Assembly: GCA_041906185.1 (NCBI GenBank)
Contig: JAYRJQ010000002.1
Span: 220,633 to 284,632, forward strand
Origin: Roseateles_B sp041906185
GTDB lineage: Bacteria > Pseudomonadota > Gammaproteobacteria > Burkholderiales > Burkholderiaceae_C
DNA length: 64,000 nt
Direction: 5' to 3'
In this document: positions 25,016 through 33,912 of the stretch, piece by piece
Numbering within the stretch: the stretch's first letter is position 1
How the letters are laid out: every line of letters begins with the position of its first letter
Position numbers and translations under genes: made by a program
Notes under the pieces: model-generated
Databases searched by the model: none
What the model saw: the letters and a program-made list of their open reading frames with translations, nothing else
What the model was told of the DNA's origin: nothing

Positions 25016-25282
25016 ATGAGCAAAGTCACAGCGACTCCCCCTCCGGCCCCCGCCAGTCCCGACGCGGCGGCGGCCCTGGATCTCAGCTACGAGCAGGCGC
25101 TCGGGGAGCTGGAGCGACTCGTGGCTGCCATGGAGGCGGGGCAGCTGCCCCTGGATCAGCTCCTGGACAGCTACCGGCGCGGTGCGACGCTCCTGGCCCT
25201 GTGCCGGGACCGCCTGCAGGCCGTCGAGCAGCAGGTCAAGGTGCTTGAGGCGGGCGAGATGCGTCCGTGGGAGGACGAATAA
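25016..25282 (+). CDS. xseB: Exodeoxyribonuclease VII small subunit
   Basis: The 88-residue acidic helical protein has the family core SYEQALGELERLVAAME, GQLPLDQLLDSYRRG and QQVKVLE. It binds XseA to form the exonuclease that degrades single-stranded DNA. The first ~24 residues are Pro/Ala-rich. TACAAT 18 bp upstream of the ATG is a likely -10 box. xseB-ispA-dxs is the usual Gram-negative operon order, with ispA 3 nt downstream. Confidence 0.93.
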   Translation: MSKVTATPPPAPASPDAAAALDLSYEQALGELERLVAAMEAGQLPLDQLLDSYRRGATLLALCRDRLQAVEQQVKVLEAGEMRPWEDE

Positions 25283-25285
25283 GGA

Positions 25286-26173
25286 ATGGATGCAGGCGTG
25301 TTTGATCAATGGGCCGCGCGCAGTCTGGCGCAGGTGGAACAGGCATTGGATGAATGGACGCCGGCCGATGCCCCGGCGGGTCTCGGCGAGGCCATGCGCT
25401 ACGCCGTGCTGGGCGCCGGCAAGCGGCTGCGCCCGCTGCTGGTGCTGGCAGCCGCCGAGGCGGCCCAATCCTCGTGCGAGGCGGCGCTGCGTGCCGCCTG
25501 CGCGGTCGAGCTGATCCACGCCTACTCCCTGGTCCATGACGACATGCCCTGCATGGACAACGACGTCCTGCGCCGTGGCAAGCCCACCGTGCATGTGCAG
25601 TTTGGCGAGGCCCAGGCCATGCTGGCCGGCGACGCCATGCAGGCCCTGGCCTTCGAGGTGCTGACGCCCGACGGCGGCATGGACGCCGCGCTGCAGGCGC
25701 GCCTGTGCCGCCTGCTCGCCCGCGCCTCCGGCCATGCCGGCATGGCGGGCGGCCAGGCCATCGACCTCGCCAGCATCGGCAAGTCCCTCGACGAAACCGC
25801 CCTGCGCGACATGCACCGCCGCAAGACGGGCGTGCTGCTGCAGGCCAGCGTGCTGATGGGCGCGGCCTGTGGCGACGTCTCCGGCGCGGCCTGGCAGTCG
25901 CTCAGCGACTACGGCGCGGCCCTGGGGCTCGCCTTCCAGGTCGTGGACGACATCCTGGACGTCACCCAGGACTCCGCCGTGCTCGGCAAGACGGCCGGCA
26001 AGGACCAGGCCTGTGACAAGCCCACCTACGTGAGCCTGATGGGCCTCGACGGCGCCCGCGCCTACGCCGAGCAGCTGCGGGCCCAGGCCCACGCCGCCCT
26101 GGCCGCCAGCGGCCTCGAGAACACCGCCTGGCTCAGCGTGCTGGCCGACAAGGTCGTGGACCGCGACAACTGA
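25286..26173 (+). CDS. ispA: Farnesyl diphosphate synthase
   Basis: The 295-residue polyprenyl synthase condenses IPP with DMAPP and GPP. It has GKRLRP (45-50), the first Asp-rich motif DDMPCMD (85-91) and the second DDILD (221-225). The ATG at 25286 directly abuts AAGGA, an unusually short spacing; a GTG at 25298 is an alternative start. It lies in the operon between xseB and dxs, so precursor synthesis and chain elongation are co-transcribed. Confidence 0.94.
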   Translation: MDAGVFDQWAARSLAQVEQALDEWTPADAPAGLGEAMRYAVLGAGKRLRPLLVLAAAEAAQSSCEAALRAACAVELIHAYSLVHDDMPCMDNDVLRRGKPTVHVQFGEAQAMLAGDAMQALAFEVLTPDGGMDAALQARLCRLLARASGHAGMAGGQAIDLASIGKSLDETALRDMHRRKTGVLLQASVLMGAACGDVSGAAWQSLSDYGAALGLAFQVVDDILDVTQDSAVLGKTAGKDQACDKPTYVSLMGLDGARAYAEQLRAQAHAALAASGLENTAWLSVLADKVVDRDN

Positions 26174-26199
26174 CCCAAGAAGAAAAGCAGGGTTCCCTC

Positions 26200-28122
26200 A
26201 TGAGCTTTCCCTTGCTGCAGACCATTGACAGCCCCGCCGACCTGCGCCGCCTCCCGCGTGCGCAGCTCAAGCAGCTGGCGGACGAGCTGCGCGCCTATGT
26301 GCTGGAGAGCGTGTCCCGGACGGGCGGCCACCTGGGCTCCAACCTGGGCACGGTCGAGCTGACCGTCGCGCTGCACTACGTCTTCAACACGCCGGAAGAC
26401 CGCCTCGTGTGGGACGTGGGCCACCAGACCTACCCTCACAAGGTGCTCACGGGCCGCCGTGACCGCATGCCGGGCCTGCGCCAGCTCGGCGGCATCAGCG
26501 GCTTCCCGCGCCGCGACGAGAGCGAGTACGACACCTTCGGCACCGGCCACTCCTCGACGTCGATCTCGGCCGCGCACGGCATGGCCATGGCCGCCAAGAT
26601 CAAGGGTGAGGACCGCAAGGCCGTGGCCATCATCGGCGACGGCGCGATGACGGCCGGCATGGCCTTCGAGGCCCTCAACAACGCGGGCGTCGCGCATGGC
26701 GGCCTGATGGGCGACGTGCTCGTCATCCTGAACGACAACGACATGTCGATCAGCCCGCCCGTCGGCGCCCTCAACAAGTACCTGGCCCGCCTGATGAGCG
26801 GCAGCTTCTACGCCGCTGCCCGCGAAGGCGCCAAGAGCGTGCTCAAGAACACGCCGCTGTACGAGTTCGCCCGCCGCTTCGAGGAGCACACCAAGGGCAT
26901 GGTCGTGCCCGGCACCATCTTCGAGGAGTTCGGCTTCAACTACGTCGGCCCGATCGACGGCCACGATCTGGACTCCCTCATCCCCACGCTCGAGAACCTG
27001 CGCGACCGCTCCGGCCCGCAGTTCCTGCACGTGGTCACGAAGAAGGGCGCGGGCTACAAGCTCGCCGAGGCGGACCCGGTCAAGTACCACGCCGCCTCGG
27101 GCAAGTTCGACCCGGCCGTGGGCTTCGTCAAGTCCGCCACGCCCGCCAAGCCGACCTTCACCCAGATCTTCGGGGACTGGCTCTGCGACATGGCCGAGCA
27201 GGACCCGCGCCTCGTCGGCATCACGCCGGCCATGCGCGAGGGCTCGGGCATGGTGGAGTTCCACAAGCGCTTCCCCACCCGCTACCACGACGTCGGCATC
27301 GCCGAGCAGCACTCGGTGACCTTCGCGGCGGGCCTGGCCTGCGAGGGCCTGAAGCCGGTGGTGGCGATCTACTCGACCTTCCTGCAGCGCGCCTACGACC
27401 AGCTGATCCATGACGTCGCCCTGCAGAACCTGGACGTGCTCTTCGCGCTGGACCGCGCGGGCCTCGTGGGCGCGGACGGCGCCACGCACGCCGGCAACTA
27501 CGACATCGCCTTCACCCGCTGCATCCCGCTGATGAGCGTGCTGACGCCGGCCGACGAGAACGAGTGCCGCCAGGCGCTCTACACCGGCTACCAGCACGTG
27601 GGCCCCGTGACCGTGCGCTACCCGCGTGGTGCCGGCGTCGGCACCGAGATCCAGCAGGACATGCAGGCCTGGCCCTGGGGCAAGGGCGAGATCCGCCGCG
27701 AATCCGGCAAGGCCCAGGGCCGTGCGGGCGCGCCGCGCATCGCCATCCTGGCCTTCGGCACGGTGCTTTACCCGGCCCTGCAGGCCGCCGAGCAGCTGGA
27801 CGCCACGGTGGCCAACATGCGCTTCGTGAAGCCGCTGGACGTGGACCTCGTCCGCCAGCTGGCCGAGAGCCACGACGCCTTCGTGACCGTCGAGGAAGGC
27901 TGCATCATGGGCGGCGCCGGCAGTGCCGTGATGGAGGCCCTGCAGGCCATGGGCCTGAGCCTGCCCGTGCTGCAGCTGGGCCTGCCCGACCAGTTCGTCG
28001 AGCATGGTGATCCGGCCAAGCTGATGGCCCAGTGCGGCCTCGATGCCGCCGGCATCGCCCAGTCCATCCTGCAGCGTTTCGGCGCGCGACCCGAGCTGCT
28101 GCGTCCGGCCGTGAACGAGTGA
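26200..28122 (+). CDS. dxs: 1-deoxy-D-xylulose-5-phosphate synthase
   Basis: The 640-residue thiamine-diphosphate enzyme makes DXP from pyruvate and glyceraldehyde 3-phosphate, the first step of the MEP isoprenoid pathway. GGHLGSNLGTVELT (42-55) and GDGAMTAGMAFEALNNAG (146-163) form the ThDP/Mg site. The pyrimidine-binding domain has DVGIAEQHSVTFAAGLA, and a transketolase C-terminal domain follows. Its length equals that of the family. It ends the xseB-ispA-dxs operon and is followed by a terminator. Confidence 0.97.
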   Translation: MSFPLLQTIDSPADLRRLPRAQLKQLADELRAYVLESVSRTGGHLGSNLGTVELTVALHYVFNTPEDRLVWDVGHQTYPHKVLTGRRDRMPGLRQLGGISGFPRRDESEYDTFGTGHSSTSISAAHGMAMAAKIKGEDRKAVAIIGDGAMTAGMAFEALNNAGVAHGGLMGDVLVILNDNDMSISPPVGALNKYLARLMSGSFYAAAREGAKSVLKNTPLYEFARRFEEHTKGMVVPGTIFEEFGFNYVGPIDGHDLDSLIPTLENLRDRSGPQFLHVVTKKGAGYKLAEADPVKYHAASGKFDPAVGFVKSATPAKPTFTQIFGDWLCDMAEQDPRLVGITPAMREGSGMVEFHKRFPTRYHDVGIAEQHSVTFAAGLACEGLKPVVAIYSTFLQRAYDQLIHDVALQNLDVLFALDRAGLVGADGATHAGNYDIAFTRCIPLMSVLTPADENECRQALYTGYQHVGPVTVRYPRGAGVGTEIQQDMQAWPWGKGEIRRESGKAQGRAGAPRIAILAFGTVLYPALQAAEQLDATVANMRFVKPLDVDLVRQLAESHDAFVTVEEGCIMGGAGSAVMEALQAMGLSLPVLQLGLPDQFVEHGDPAKLMAQCGLDAAGIAQSILQRFGARPELLRPAVNE

Positions 28123-28168
28123 GGCACTGGCGGGGTGCCATCCGGGCCCTGTCGATCCCCGGCGCGGC

Positions 28169-28200
28169 CGCCGCCCGAAGTCACGCGGTCGGCGTTTTTT
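28169..28200 (+). terminator. Rho-independent terminator of the xseB-ispA-dxs operon
   Basis: CGCCG-C-CCG pairs with CGG-T-CGGCG across an 8-nt loop and is followed by six T residues. Confidence 0.75.
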
Positions 28201-28286
28201 AGAGACCTTGCCCGCACGGGGTTTCCCCTGGCCGTGTCATGCTTGCGGCTTCCGGCGCCATTCCCGGCCGGCCGTCCCAGAATTCT

Positions 28287-29081
28287 ATGAACCAAGTCAC
28301 CAGCAGCCTCCACATCCCCGACACCCAGAGCGAGCGCGACGAGCGCCACCTCGTGATCCAGCGCGTCGGGGTCAAGGATGTGCGCTATCCGCTGCAGCTG
28401 CGCCTGGGCAAGGACGCTCAGCCGACCGTCGGGACCTGGACCCTGGACGTGCTGCTGCCGGCCGAGAAGAAGGGCACGCACATGTCCCGCTTCGTGGCCT
28501 GGCTGGATGCACTGAAGGAGCCGCTGGACGCCGCGGTGCTGCGCAGCCTGCACGAGCAGATGCTGGCGAAGCTCGAGGCGCGCGACGGCCGCATCGAGGT
28601 GCGATTCACCTTCTTCCTGCGCAAGCGGGCGCCCGTCTCGGGCATCGAGAGCCTGCTGGACTACGAGGGCGCCTTCATCTCCGAGACCCGCGACGGCCGC
28701 AGCCGCGTGTGGCTGGAGATCGCGGCGCCGGTGAAGAGCCTGTGCCCCTGCTCCAAGGAAATCTCCGACTACGGCGCCCACAACCAGCGCTCGCGGGTCA
28801 CCATCCGCGTCGAGCTGCTGGACGACAGCCTGGGCCTGGCCGAGCTCGTCCGCGTGGCCGAGCAGAGCGCCTCCAGCGAGATCTGGCCGCTGCTCAAGCG
28901 CGCCGACGAGAAGTGGATCACCGAGCACGCCTACGAGAACCCCAAGTTCGTCGAGGACCTGGTGCGTGACGTGGCCCTGCGCCTGAATGCGGAGCCGCGC
29001 ATCGGGGCCTACCGGGCCGAGGTGGAGAACTTCGAGTCCATCCACAACCACAGCGCCTACGCCTGCATCGAGCGCGGCTGA
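28287..29081 (+). CDS. folE2: GTP cyclohydrolase I type 2 (FolE2)
   Basis: The 264-residue metal-dependent enzyme converts GTP to dihydroneopterin triphosphate for folate (and queuosine) synthesis. The FolE2 signature SLCPCSKEISDYGAHNQRS, with the metal-binding cysteine, and HAYENPKFVEDLVRD are present. The ATG at 28287 was chosen because it opens the conserved region; codons further upstream are poor. FolE2 is often the zinc-independent alternative under Zur control, but I see no clear Zur box. Confidence 0.94.
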   Translation: MNQVTSSLHIPDTQSERDERHLVIQRVGVKDVRYPLQLRLGKDAQPTVGTWTLDVLLPAEKKGTHMSRFVAWLDALKEPLDAAVLRSLHEQMLAKLEARDGRIEVRFTFFLRKRAPVSGIESLLDYEGAFISETRDGRSRVWLEIAAPVKSLCPCSKEISDYGAHNQRSRVTIRVELLDDSLGLAELVRVAEQSASSEIWPLLKRADEKWITEHAYENPKFVEDLVRDVALRLNAEPRIGAYRAEVENFESIHNHSAYACIERG

Positions 29082-29127
29082 CAAGACCTGGCCCCTCGCG
29101 GCCGGTGCCCCTCGCGACGCGCAGGCC

Positions 29128-30063
29128 TCACGCCTCAGCCCCCAGCACGGTCCGCAGCGCCAGCGTCTGGGCCTGCGCCTGCGCCGCCAGGCTGTCGATG
29201 AAGGCCTCGAGCAGCGCGTGCCGGCTTCGCAGCAGCGCCTGCACCCGGTAGACCCGGTAGGGCACCGACACCCGCAGGCCGCGCAGCTGCAGCCCCTGCC
29301 CGTTGAAGCGCAGCGCCGTCAGCGGATTCAGGATCGACAGCCCCAGCCCCTGCCGCACGCACTCGCAGATGGCCGCGGCGCTGTGCGTCTCCAGCGGCAG
29401 GCGGCGCACAACGCCGGCCTCGCCGAACAGCGCATCGAGCTGCTGGCGGTACGGGTCCTCGCCGGCGAGGCTGATGAAGGGCTGGTCGCGGAAGTCCTCG
29501 AGGTCCAGGCGGCGCCGCGCCAGCAGCGGGTGCCCGTCCGGCAGCACGGCCACTTCGTCCGCCTCGAACAGCAGCTCGCTGCGCGTGCCCGTCGGGGCCT
29601 GCGCCTGCTCGGTCAGGCCGAGGTCATAACGCTGCTCGCTGAGCCACTCCTCCAGCAGCGGGGATTCCTGCGGCGTGATGCGCAGCCGCCCCTCGGGGGC
29701 CAGGTCTTGCCAGCGCCGGCAGGCACCGGGCAGCAGCGCCTGCGTGAGCGCGGGCAGGCTCAGCACCTCCAGCGCCGTCGCCTGCCCCTGCGCGAGGGCC
29801 CGCGCGCGCTGCACGACGCGCTCCAGCCCGGCATAGCTGCGCTGCACCTCCTCGAACAGCGCCAGCGCCGCCTGCGTGGGCTTGAGCCGGCCGCGCACCC
29901 GGTCGAAGAGGGCATAGCCCAGCAGGTACTCCAGCCGCGCCAGCTCGCGGCTGAGCGTGGGTTGCGAGGTGTGCAGGCTGCGCGCGGCCTCGCTCACGCC
30001 GCCGCTGAGCATCAGGGCGCGGAAGATCTCGATGTGGCGATGGCTGATCCGCTCGGCATTCAT
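29128..30063 (-). CDS. lysR: LysR family regulator, divergent from lysA
   Basis: The 311-residue regulator has an N-terminal winged helix (residues 5-64: HIEIFRALMLSGGVSEAARS, with HTSQPTLSRELARLE) and a C-terminal ligand-binding domain. The divergent lysA and a T-N11-A dyad between the two genes support the LysR role: activation of lysA when diaminopimelate is present and lysine scarce. The ATG at 30063 is used; the in-frame TTG two codons earlier is less likely. A near copy of the dispersed 15-mer lies at 29698-29712. Confidence 0.85.
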   Translation of the reverse strand: MNAERISHRHIEIFRALMLSGGVSEAARSLHTSQPTLSRELARLEYLLGYALFDRVRGRLKPTQAALALFEEVQRSYAGLERVVQRARALAQGQATALEVLSLPALTQALLPGACRRWQDLAPEGRLRITPQESPLLEEWLSEQRYDLGLTEQAQAPTGTRSELLFEADEVAVLPDGHPLLARRRLDLEDFRDQPFISLAGEDPYRQQLDALFGEAGVVRRLPLETHSAAAICECVRQGLGLSILNPLTALRFNGQGLQLRGLRVSVPYRVYRVQALLRSRHALLEAFIDSLAAQAQAQTLALRTVLGAEA

Positions 30064-30070
30064 GTGCAAA

Positions 30071-30120
30071 GCATATCAAGAATGAATTGATCGCCAATCA
30101 ATTGCTATTTGCGGATATGC
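30071..30120. promoter_or_regulatory. LysR-type operator between lysR and lysA
   Basis: The inner dyad AATTGAT / ATCAATT (30085-30103) includes the T-N11-A pattern. The outer arms GCATATC (30071-30077) and GATATGC (30114-30120) flank it almost symmetrically. This region of about 50 bp is AT-rich against a GC-rich background. Confidence 0.7.
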
Positions 30121-30170
30121 AATGCGCGCGGCAAGCTGCGAGGCATTCCTGATCCCTTTCGGTGCCGACC

Positions 30171-31415
30171 ATGACCCTGCCCCTGAACCCCGCCCGCATC
30201 CAGCAACTGGCCCAGCAGTTCGGCACCCCGCTGTGGACGTATGACGCGCCGACCATCCGCGAGCGCATCGCGGCGCTGAAGTCCTTCGACACCATCCGCT
30301 TCGCGCAGAAAGCCTGCTCCAACACCCACCTGCTGCGCCTCATGCGCGAGCAGGGCGTGAAGGTGGATGCCGTCTCGCGCGGCGAGATCCTGCGCGCCCT
30401 GACCGCCGGCTACCAGCCCGGCACGCCTGCGCACGAGATCGTCTTCACGGCCGACCTGCTGGACCGCGCGACGCTGGACACCGTGGTCGAGCACCGCATC
30501 CCGGTGAACGCCGGCTCCATCGACATGCTGCGCCAGCTGGGCCCGCGCTCCGCCGGCCACCCGGTGTGGCTGCGCATCAACCCCGGCTTCGGCCATGGCC
30601 ACAGCAACAAGACCAACACCGGCGGTGAGCACAGCAAGCATGGCATCTGGCACGCCGAACTCGGCGCGGCGCTGGCCGAGGTGAAGGCGCAGGGCCTGCA
30701 GCTGGTCGGCCTGCACATGCACATCGGCTCGGGCGTGGACTACCACCACCTCGCCCAGGTCTGCGATGCGATGGTCGAGCTCGTGAAGCAGGTGAAGGCC
30801 GCGGGCCTGGACCTGCAGGCCCTCTCCAGCGGCGGCGGGCTCTCGATTCCCTACCGCGCGGGCGATCCCGTGGTCGACACCGCCCACTACTTCGGCCTCT
30901 GGGACACCGCCCGCCAGCAGGCCGGCGCGCTGCTGGGCCACGCGCTGCACCTGGAGATCGAGCCGGGGCGCTACCTGGTGGCCGAGTCCGGCAGCCTGAT
31001 CACCGAGGTGCGCGCCGTGAAGGACGCCGGCCGCAACCACTTCATGATGGTCGACGCCGGCTTCAACGAGCTGATGCGCCCCGCCATGTACGGCGCCTTC
31101 CACGCGATGAGCCTGGTGCCGGCCGACGGCGTCACCCGGCCGGCCCGCCCCACGGTCGTGGCCGGGCCGCTGTGCGAGTCGGGCGACGTGTTCACGCAGG
31201 GCGACGGCGGTGTGGTGGAGACGCAGGAGCTGCCGCAGGCCCGCGTGGGCGATCTGCTGGTGATCCATGACACCGGGGCCTATGGCGCCTCGATGTCCAG
31301 CAACTACAACTCCCGCCCGCTGATCGCCGAGGTGCTGCTGGACGGCGAGGCGGCCCGCCTCATCCGCCGCCGCCAGACCGTGGAGGAGCTGCTGGCCCTG
31401 GAAACCGGCCTGTGA
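30171..31415 (+). CDS. lysA: Diaminopimelate decarboxylase
   Basis: The 414-residue PLP enzyme (alanine-racemase-like fold type III) performs the last step of lysine synthesis. PLP-lysine Lys47 is in FAQKACSN, HMHIGSG binds phosphate, SSGGGL follows, and GPLCESGDVF near 343-352 carries the active-site cysteine. The ATG at 30171 was chosen over the GTG at 30162. It is transcribed away from lysR. Confidence 0.95.
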   Translation: MTLPLNPARIQQLAQQFGTPLWTYDAPTIRERIAALKSFDTIRFAQKACSNTHLLRLMREQGVKVDAVSRGEILRALTAGYQPGTPAHEIVFTADLLDRATLDTVVEHRIPVNAGSIDMLRQLGPRSAGHPVWLRINPGFGHGHSNKTNTGGEHSKHGIWHAELGAALAEVKAQGLQLVGLHMHIGSGVDYHHLAQVCDAMVELVKQVKAAGLDLQALSSGGGLSIPYRAGDPVVDTAHYFGLWDTARQQAGALLGHALHLEIEPGRYLVAESGSLITEVRAVKDAGRNHFMMVDAGFNELMRPAMYGAFHAMSLVPADGVTRPARPTVVAGPLCESGDVFTQGDGGVVETQELPQARVGDLLVIHDTGAYGASMSSNYNSRPLIAEVLLDGEAARLIRRRQTVEELLALETGL

Positions 31416-31434
31416 AGGTCACGTGACAGAGAAT

Positions 31435-31485
31435 CCCTATCGAATCCTCCATTTGATAGGGGTGTTCAATAGCCAGTGCCAATAG
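31435..31485. promoter_or_regulatory. ATAG repeat array upstream of ahpC
   Basis: Three ATAG motifs at 31456, 31469 and 31482 are spaced exactly 13 bp apart. The first is also the right arm of CCCTATC / GATAGGG (31435-31461). OxyR sites contain ATAG/CTAT elements, so OxyR is a candidate, although the spacing differs from the classical pattern. Confidence 0.45.
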
Positions 31486-31570
31486 GGGCGATTTGATAAA
31501 TCAAAGCTAAGGGACTCGGGATGACCATAAGATTCAGTCCATCCCAACAACCCCACAGCGGAGATTCCCG

Positions 31571-32134
31571 ATGTCCCTGATCAACACCCAAGTCCAGCCC
31601 TTCAAGACCGAAGCCTTCCACAACGGCAAGTTCGTTGAAGTGACCGAAGCCAGCCTGAAGGGCAAGTGGTCCGTGCTGGTGTTCATGCCGGCCGCCTTCA
31701 CCTTCAACTGCCCGACCGAAGTGGAAGACGCTGCGGACCAGTACGCCGAATTCCAGAAGGCCGGTGCCGAGATCTACATCGTCACGACCGACACGCACTT
31801 CTCGCACAAGGTGTGGCACGAGACCTCCCCCGCCGTGGGCAAGGCCAAGTTCCCGCTGGTGGGCGACCCCACCCACAAGCTGACCCGCGCCTTCGGCGTG
31901 CACATCGAGGAAGAAGGCCTGGCCCTGCGCGGCACCTTCGTGATCAACCCCGACGGCGTGATCAAGACCGCTGAAGTGCACGACAACGCGATCGCCCGCG
32001 ACATGAAGGAAACGCTGCGCAAGCTGCGCGCCGCCCAGTACGTCGCCAGCCATCCCGGCCAGGTCTGCCCCGCCAAGTGGAACGAAGGCGCCAAGACCCT
32101 GACCCCCTCGCTGGACCTGGTCGGCAAGATCTGA
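31571..32134 (+). CDS. ahpC: Alkyl hydroperoxide reductase subunit C (typical 2-Cys peroxiredoxin)
   Basis: The 187-residue peroxiredoxin reduces hydrogen peroxide and organic peroxides. The peroxidatic Cys47 is in FNCPTE, the resolving Cys166 in QVCPAKW; both positions match E. coli AhpC. The electron donor AhpF is encoded 181 bp downstream. The gene uses a strongly biased set of codons, in keeping with high expression. An ATAG array lies upstream. Confidence 0.97.
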   Translation: MSLINTQVQPFKTEAFHNGKFVEVTEASLKGKWSVLVFMPAAFTFNCPTEVEDAADQYAEFQKAGAEIYIVTTDTHFSHKVWHETSPAVGKAKFPLVGDPTHKLTRAFGVHIEEEGLALRGTFVINPDGVIKTAEVHDNAIARDMKETLRKLRAAQYVASHPGQVCPAKWNEGAKTLTPSLDLVGKI

Positions 32135-32315
32135 CCCCAGGACGAACGTCCGTTTGTCGTGAGACAGACCCGAGCCGCCGGCCTGACAGGGCTGGCGGCC
32201 CCCACAGCGCGCATCGAGCGACGCTGAAAGCGCCCCGGCGGCCCCGGCGGGTGTTTTCAGGGTGGCTTGGATCGCCACATCTGTACAAAACACACGCAAG
32301 GAAAGAGAGCCCGCC

Positions 32316-33881
32316 ATGTTGGACGCCGCACTGAAGGAACAGCTCAAGGCCTACCTGGAGCGCGTTCGCGAGCCCTTCGAGATCGTCGCCTCGCTCGACG
32401 ACTCGGCCACCGCGGCCGAGATGAAGGAGCTGCTGCAAGAGATCGACGGCATGTGCGACAAGATCCAGCTGCGCCTGGACGGCACGGATGCCCGCAAGCC
32501 CTCGTTCAGCCTGCAGCGCCTCGGCACGCAGCAGAGCCTCCGCTTCGCCGGCCTGCCCCTGGGCCACGAGTTCACCTCGCTGGTGCTGGCCCTGCTGTGG
32601 ACGGGCGGCCATCCGCCCAAGGTCGAGCAGGACGTGATCGACCAGATCCAGGCCCTGGACGGCGACTTCCGCTTCGAGGTCTACATGAGCCTCAGCTGCC
32701 ACAACTGCCCGGACGTCGTGCAGGCGCTGTCGCTGATGGCCGTGCTCAACCCGAAGGTGAAGACCGTGGTGATCGAGGGCGGTGCCTTCCAGGAGGAGGT
32801 GACGACGCGCGAGATCATGGCCGTGCCCTCGGTCTACCTCAACGGCCAGCACTTCGGCTCTGGCCGCATGACGGTGGAAGAGATCGTCGCCAAGCTGGAC
32901 ACCGGTGCCGCCGCTCGCGATGCCGCCAAGCTGAGCGCCAAGGATCCGTATGAAGTGCTGATCGTCGGCGGCGGCCCCGCCGGTGCAGCCGCGGCCGTGT
33001 ATGCCGCCCGCAAGGGCATCCGCGTGGGCGTGGCGGCCGAGCGCTTCGGCGGCCAGGTCAACGACACGCTGGCCATCGAGAACTACATCTCCGTTCTCGA
33101 GACCGACGGCCCGAAGTTCGCCATGGCGCTGGAGGCCCATGTGAAGGCCTATGACGTCGACATCATGAACCTGCAGCGCGCCGAGGCACTGGTGCCGGCG
33201 GCGCAGCCGGGTGGCCTGATCGAGGTGAAGCTCGCCAACGGCGCGGTGCTCAAGAGCCGCAGCGTCATCCTCTCGACCGGGGCCCGCTGGCGCAACATCA
33301 ACGTGCCCGGCGAGGCCGAGTACAAGAACAAGGGCGTGGCCTACTGCCCGCACTGTGACGGCCCGCTGTTCAAGGGCAAGCGCGTGGCGGTGATCGGCGG
33401 CGGCAACTCCGGCGTCGAGGCTGCCATCGACCTGGCGGGCATCGTGGCCCACGTGACCCTGCTGGAGTTCGGCGACCAGCTCCGCGCCGACGCCGTGCTG
33501 GTGGACAAGCTCAAGAGCCTGCCCAATGTGGTGATCCACACCCAGGCACAGACCACCGAGCTGACCGGCGACGGCAACAAGCTGAACGGCCTGCGCTACA
33601 CGGACCGCGCGACGGGCACGGCGCACCACGTCGAGCTGGAGGGCGTGTTCGTGCAGATCGGCCTCGTGCCCAACACCGAGTGGCTCAAGGGCACGGTGGA
33701 GCTGTCGAAGTTCGGCGAGATCATCGTGGACGCCCATGGCCGCACCTCGCTGCCGGGCGTGTTCGCGGCGGGGGACGCGACGACCGTGCCGTTCAAGCAG
33801 ATCATCATCGCCGCGGGCGACGGCGCCAAGGCGGCGCTGGGCGCCTTCGACTATCTGATCCGCACGCCGGCGGCGGTCTGA
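32316..33881 (+). CDS. ahpF: Alkyl hydroperoxide reductase subunit F
   Basis: The 521-residue FAD/NADH flavoprotein re-reduces AhpC. The N-terminal double thioredoxin-fold domain has C128-HN-C131. The FAD motif GGGPAG is at 218-223, the thioredoxin-reductase-like redox centre C344-PH-C347, and the NADH-binding GGGNSG follows. The ATG at 32316 follows AAGGAAAGAGAG. It is co-oriented with ahpC. Confidence 0.97.
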   Translation: MLDAALKEQLKAYLERVREPFEIVASLDDSATAAEMKELLQEIDGMCDKIQLRLDGTDARKPSFSLQRLGTQQSLRFAGLPLGHEFTSLVLALLWTGGHPPKVEQDVIDQIQALDGDFRFEVYMSLSCHNCPDVVQALSLMAVLNPKVKTVVIEGGAFQEEVTTREIMAVPSVYLNGQHFGSGRMTVEEIVAKLDTGAAARDAAKLSAKDPYEVLIVGGGPAGAAAAVYAARKGIRVGVAAERFGGQVNDTLAIENYISVLETDGPKFAMALEAHVKAYDVDIMNLQRAEALVPAAQPGGLIEVKLANGAVLKSRSVILSTGARWRNINVPGEAEYKNKGVAYCPHCDGPLFKGKRVAVIGGGNSGVEAAIDLAGIVAHVTLLEFGDQLRADAVLVDKLKSLPNVVIHTQAQTTELTGDGNKLNGLRYTDRATGTAHHVELEGVFVQIGLVPNTEWLKGTVELSKFGEIIVDAHGRTSLPGVFAAGDATTVPFKQIIIAAGDGAKAALGAFDYLIRTPAAV

Positions 33882-33912
33882 GTGGCCAGAGCGGCCAGCG
33901 TGGCCGCGAGGG

